Assembly (NCBI GenBank): GCA_008973525.1
Contig: WACJ01000072.1
Span: 248,001 to 312,000, forward strand
DNA length: 64,000 bases
Reading direction: 5' to 3'
Source: Stenopsyche tienmushanensis
Lineage: Eukaryota; Arthropoda; Insecta; Trichoptera; Stenopsychidae
The position numbers and the translations under genes were made by a program. The notes under the pieces were generated by a model. That model saw only the letters and a list, made by a program, of their open reading frames with translations. It searched no databases and had not been told where the DNA came from. Below are positions 59,466 through 64,000 of the stretch, in pieces (the stretch's first letter is position 1; the number at the start of each line of letters is the position of its first letter).

Positions 59466-62247
59466 TATATATAAAAATAAATGTAAGGCTGTCTGTGCAG
59501 CGAATCAGCGAATTGCTATAAAACGATAAGGACCTGCTCTGGTTTTGATTTGATTTAATTTGATAATCTAAATTTACTCTTAGATCATGAATTTGGACAG
59601 ATACATCACCATATTAGTTTAAATCTCCAAAAATATGATATATATAAATTAGCCATTAATATTACCATCACTCAAAATAATAATGGAATACCAACGACTT
59701 TTCATTGAATTTAATTTCTAAGCTCGATCTACGGCTTAACCGACAAGTTTACATCAATTATTATGCAGTGCGTTAATTAAAATTTAATATACCTTGACAG
59801 CGCTACTATTGTTTGATGTCGACAAACCCGTTTGAATTATATGAGTTGAACCAATATGGCGAAACCTCGTTTGACCAATATGCCATACATATCAATAGTC
59901 GGACGAGCGACGTTTCCATTATAATATTGACACTGATGATCACTGCATTAAATTAAAATTTAAAATAACATACAATTTGTATACAATTTAATTAATAAAT
60001 AAAACATATAAGATAAGGGTGGGCAACCCGATTTAACAGCCTCGCAAAAAGAATCAATGTAACAAAGTTGGATGGGACGCAATAAATTATGAAATATTAC
60101 AAGTATTTTCGTCGCATGGAATACTTTATAAAAGAAAAATGCTTTCAGCTTTTACGTCTGGCGCGGATAAATAATTTATGAGGATGGAACTTCTTTGAAA
60201 CAGTCTGACCTAAGACGACTTTAAGAATATATTCAAAATTTTCTTTTTTTTGCCTTCCGGGAAATGGGTTACATCCTCCGGTATCGAATATTTCTCCACT
60301 AGACTCGCGGGACAAATAATGCTCGTCACATACAAGTACGAAAGTATGTTTGTTACGCCGCCCAAAAAAAAAGAAAAAAGCTGCAAAATTTATAGCGGTA
60401 CCAGGCGGGCCGGAGCGGAAGCCATTTCGATGTTATTTTATCGATTTATAAAAGATATACTTCGCAAAATGAGATAAATGCCATCGAGTGTTCTATTTGG
60501 AGTCTAAGAGGGCGGGGTGGTAGTGAAATTGAAGCATTTCGGAAGGGGTGGCAACTATTTAATTGCTGCGGATCTCGTTAGGGTCTCCCTGACTTATTCG
60601 AGTATGACGAATCGTGATGAAGTAATTGAATGTAACAATGCAAACAGACGATGGAATAACTTACGTAACTTTCGAAAATCATAAGATCCATTGCATAAAC
60701 GATTGCATGCTTGCTTTTCGAATGGCTAGTATTCATTATATTTTCTCACAATTAGCTCCGAAGACGCAGAAGAGCTTTATTGGCGGATTGTATATTTTGT
60801 ATGGGTTATAATTAAATATTTAGATAAACGACGTATTTGGGTCAAATCGTTAAAACGCCAGACAAGAAGTGATAACATTTATTTTCGCCAAGTCCATTTC
60901 GGGTTGCTTGTCATAAAATTTGGGTTTATTGCTGCTTATGTTTTATAACGTCACCAAAGACAAGTAGGCTATCGATTCCTCGTTTGTTTAAAAGAGCAAT
61001 CGATTAATTTGTATCTAGTGCGTACTTCCGTCCTGTTATCGATATGCAAAAAAACAGCTTTCAACGGAAATGAATCAAAAACTAGTTTAACAACAAACAA
61101 CAAATTTCCAAAAGAAAGCCTGCCTGAAAACAAGGCATGAAAATTTTACCACCATTATGTTAATTACATGATTGGGAGTACTAGAATCCATTGTTGTTTG
61201 GGTAAGCATCTTTGTAACACGTCGTTTCCTGTGGTTCTACCATTGCCTTAACATTTTGAAGAGTACAGTCGCGTATTTGCGATCGAAGTATATCGTACGA
61301 GATTATATAGATCGATAACTCAAATTTATCGATTATATATCGACGATAAATAGCGAATACGTTTAAATAATTTTAAAATTAACTCACTATTCAAAGGATA
61401 AATATGAGCATCTTATAAATAGGCAATCAAATAATTGCAGTATAAATTTGCCAATTATATTTTGGATCAATTTGGTAAACATTTTTTTCTTTTGAAGGAT
61501 AAACTCATACGCTGCTCTATAAATAATGAATTAATACAAAAATAACGACGGGTGCTTATATATCATTAAGCACAATTGCTCTTCTTTGTCAGCCAAAGGG
61601 TGAATCAACCATTAGCAGAGTCGTCGACCTCTCTCATTCTCCCCCGACGAATATCCATCATTTGAAACATTCTAGATTTCGAAATATCAGATAATTTTAC
61701 GGATGATAATATGACACACGTGTCTGAAATGTCAAACATTTGTAATTGCATCATTAGCAGGTACTTCTGGACTATTGAACGAATACAACTATTTTATGAG
61801 ATATTCCAACAAATACAATCCATTTCGTTAAAAAATCATATTTAGCATCAAATATATGCATGGTTAAATTGTTTTTTAATGCCACAGGGATACAATTTTG
61901 TATTGCAATGGACTTTTGTGTTATCTAATGAGGATAACAGCTCTATGAATTCAACCCTATGACCCTGCCTCGTAGATCTTAAAGTGAATATAAAAATGTA
62001 TATAAACATAATTTGATCAATTGGGTCAAACCGATACTACAACACGAATTAATATAAATATTTATGCCAAAATTAAACTCAGACGATCGCTGTGGAATAA
62101 GGACAAAATTGTAATAATTATAAAGCCAAATATTTAAATCATATCAAATAAACAGAACAAATTCCTGATAAACCAGTATATTGAGGATTGACATATTAAA
62201 TATTATTAAATAATTTCCAATTTCATTCATTCGGCAGAATCAAAATA
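59466..62247. other. No confidently assignable feature
   Basis: Starts with a TATATAAAAATAAATGTAAG motif that resembles a Helitron 5' end but has no further support. Otherwise AT-rich, with short frames (60250-60477, 60626-60811) and no domains. Confidence 0.4.
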
Positions 62248-62356
62248 ATCGATCTAAGATTTAATCAAACATCTGAGAGAAAATGCGCAACATGACTATC
62301 GAATTTGAACCCCGTGAGAAACAACACCGATTCACGCTTGGCGACGAGTGTGTTAA
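62248..62356 (-). mobile_element. piggyBac-like terminal fragment (family 1)
   Basis: On the minus strand from the TTAA 62353-62356: TTAACACACTCGTCGCCAAG, CGTGAATCGGTGTTGTTTCT, CACGGGGTTCAAATTCGATA, then after an internal gap AAATCTTAGATCGAT. Shared with 13010, 33265 and 35959. The other end was not found. Confidence 0.75.
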
Positions 62357-63288
62357 GCATATAATTTATGATAAGCGTATATTGGCATTGCATACCGCAT
62401 GAAGTGCTGCGTTTATTTTTATCAAAGTAGCAATTAAAACGGTAAACACACGAAACGCACAAAAATGAGCGAATAATGTATACGATGTTAAGGCAATTAT
62501 AGTATTTTTTCGCGTTCTTATTTTGAGATGTATGAAAACTTTCAACGTTTCTCCGCGATTGTCCCTTTGTATGCATGATTTGGAATAGTTCGAAGCCTTT
62601 TTTATCGGCGGTCTCGAAGGTATGTTTCTAATTGTTATGTACAAGAACGGCCATCGAAGTGCCGATTGTCGCAGACGTGAAATACGAAACGCACGTCTTT
62701 TGTGGTAATTGTCAAAAGACGTTGCGTAAAAAACCGCGATCCGTGTCGACATGAAACGAACGGGTTCCGCTGAACCGAAAAAAGGGCCAGCGGGCACAGA
62801 GCACCGTGACAACGGGAAAAGAGCCGTTAAAGAAATGCGCGAATCGAGCTTCGATATTCGCCGAAGACGTTCCTAGAAAGTGACATCCTTCCTTGGTGAC
62901 ACACAAACGCGCGGAGACGACCGCTGACTCATAGATAAAAGCTGCATCTGCATGCAGACGAAGAAGAGCTCGCGACTCTTGGCGCTATCTGATCTGGAAA
63001 CCGAGACCGGCGAGCTGGTAACGCTTTCACTTCGAATTAATACTTTGACAACCGCAGCTCACAAAAACAAACTGTCGATCCGATAGATGTTTTTGTGCTC
63101 GGTGGAAGCACCGCAAATTATAGAAACCCACACAGAAGCAAAGCAATTATTGAAAATTTGAAACGTGTTGAATCGAATCTAACGTAAGCTGGAGTAAATG
63201 CAAAAAGTCGCGGACCTATTGACTAAATTTTTAACACGATACGTGCTGAAAGCATATTAACACAATCCCGTCGGGTTACATTTAAAAA
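62357..63288. other. CpG-rich block with unassigned small ORFs
   Basis: From about 62580 to 63090 the DNA is GC- and CpG-rich. Two small plus-strand ORFs are open: 62751-62876 (41 codons, MKRTGSAEPKKGPAGTEHRD ...) and 62952-63086 (44 codons, MQTKKSSRLLALSDLETETG ..., with a GTAACG donor-like site inside). Minus-strand frames are also open (62366-62906). It could be a promoter or first-exon region, but the sequence does not decide strand or function. Confidence 0.3.
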
Positions 63289-63541
63289 AAAAAACAACCA
63301 AGAATAGCTGTGGGACGAAAGATAGCATACAGAAAACAAGATACTTTAGTATTAGCTTGGCGAGACAAAATAATAGTCACAATGCTCAGTACAAAGCATA
63401 CGTCAACTTCCCATTCAACGAAAAGAAGAGCAAGGACTACACCATACCAATCTAATCAAGATGAGCTAATAAACAAGCCAGTAGTCATTTTAGATTACAT
63501 TCAAAATATGGACGCGGCAGATAAATACGCAACATCATATT
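63289..63541 (+). pseudogene. piggyBac transposase relic interrupted by a hAT element
   Basis: Parallels 32815-33065: GRKIAYRKQDTLVLAWRDKI, MLSTKHTSTSHSTKRRARTT, NKPVVILDYIQNMDAADKYA. It keeps a Trp codon where the 32-kb copy has a stop. It has lost the GGVD motif (now DAAD), hence a catalytic-type Asp context. The frame is cut at TSY, where the hAT terminal repeat begins. Confidence 0.85.
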
Positions 63542-64000
63542 TAGGGAATCCAATCCCGGGATTCCGGATCCCGGGATCCCGGACACTTTTAGGTTCTTAA
63601 GAATCCCGAAAATCCCGGGATTGAAATTTTTATCTAACAGAAATCGTACACCTCACCAACACGATGAAGGCTACTAAATCGGGACATTCCCGACGAAATC
63701 TAGACGCTTGGAAATAGTGGCGTAATTACTAATTGGTGAACTTAGGCGACGCATAGGAGCAGTGGCTGTCTAATCTATGTATACATATATAGCGTACATG
63801 TATGTTTTTCAAATTGTTATAGTAACCTTTCCCTACCGGTGATGTATTTACTACACCTCGACTCTAATAATGGGAATATCGATATGAAATATAATAGATA
63901 CGGGGTTCAGAATTTTTGTAATCCCCTGTAATATAATTACGAATCACATCAAAGTATTATAGTATATAAGTATTCATCTGCAGCGACGGAAATAAATAAT
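63542..64000 (+). mobile_element. hAT copy 6, left part, runs off the window
   Basis: Begins TAGGGAATCCAATCCCGGGA inside the piggyBac relic (probable 8-bp target ATCATATT, 63534-63541) and follows copy 1 with CATCTGCAGCGACGGAAATA to the window end. Its left subterminal region has an extra CCCGGGATCCCGG unit. Confidence 0.88.

Noticed and set aside
1..64000. CRISPR arrays, bacterial operons, integrons or phage systems
   Set aside because: No regularly spaced repeats, no ribosome binding sites or compact gene strings; the sequence has eukaryotic splice signals and transposons.

Overview
This is 64 kb of AT-rich, CpG-undepleted animal DNA. It looks like an arthropod, probably insect, chromosome; no species can be named from the sequence. 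Evidence for this is eukaryotic splice signals, the absence of operons or ribosome binding sites, and a dense load of cut-and-paste and rolling-circle DNA transposons typical of insect genomes (hAT, piggyBac, Helitron, mariner, pogo-like, Kolobok-like). No complete host gene is visible.

Host gene evidence, all on the minus strand. A 145-nt segment at 8078-8222 reads as a first coding exon: ATG after in-frame stops, 48 codons with a KVRF (RVxF-type) motif, then a strong GTGAGT donor. Two sites at 20.88 kb and 51.34 kb have a pyrimidine tract, then CAG joined directly to GTGAGT. This is the form of zero-length recursive splice sites in giant insect introns. My reading (inference) is that much of the window is intron of a long minus-strand gene, with the 8.2-kb exon as an alternative or early coding exon. 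Weaker exon candidates lie at 11.95, 31.3 and 62.7-63.1 kb.

Transposons by region. 0-13 kb: tandem Helitron termini, hAT copies with clean 8-bp target duplications (2.2 and 10.4 kb), a mariner relic split by a hAT (5.9-6.5 kb), a small MITE beside the 8.2-kb exon, and a piggyBac end (13.0 kb). 13-23 kb: a decayed piggyBac (15.3-16.6 kb), a complete 335-bp Helitron (18.3 kb), copia and hAT relics, and an internally deleted hAT (22.3 kb). 28-37 kb: a Helitron next to a 1.6-kb Kolobok-like element with perfect 19-bp terminal repeats, TTAA duplication and a 273-codon transposase ORF (the longest ORF here). This is followed by a piggyBac cluster with a MITE, a transposase relic, an intact 147-codon ORF joining N-terminal and cysteine-rich ends, and nested Helitron insertions. 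37-53 kb: more Helitrons, a 215-bp TTAA MITE, a three-copy unknown repeat, a perfect 20-bp hairpin, and a deleted relative of the 15-kb piggyBac. 54.7-55.5 kb: a GC-rich, strongly structured island of unknown origin. 57.6-59.5 kb: a mariner relic with perfect 28-bp ends and a pogo-like element. 62-64 kb: a piggyBac end, a CpG-rich block, and a piggyBac relic interrupted by a hAT that runs off the window.

The long stretches between these hold nothing I can assign.
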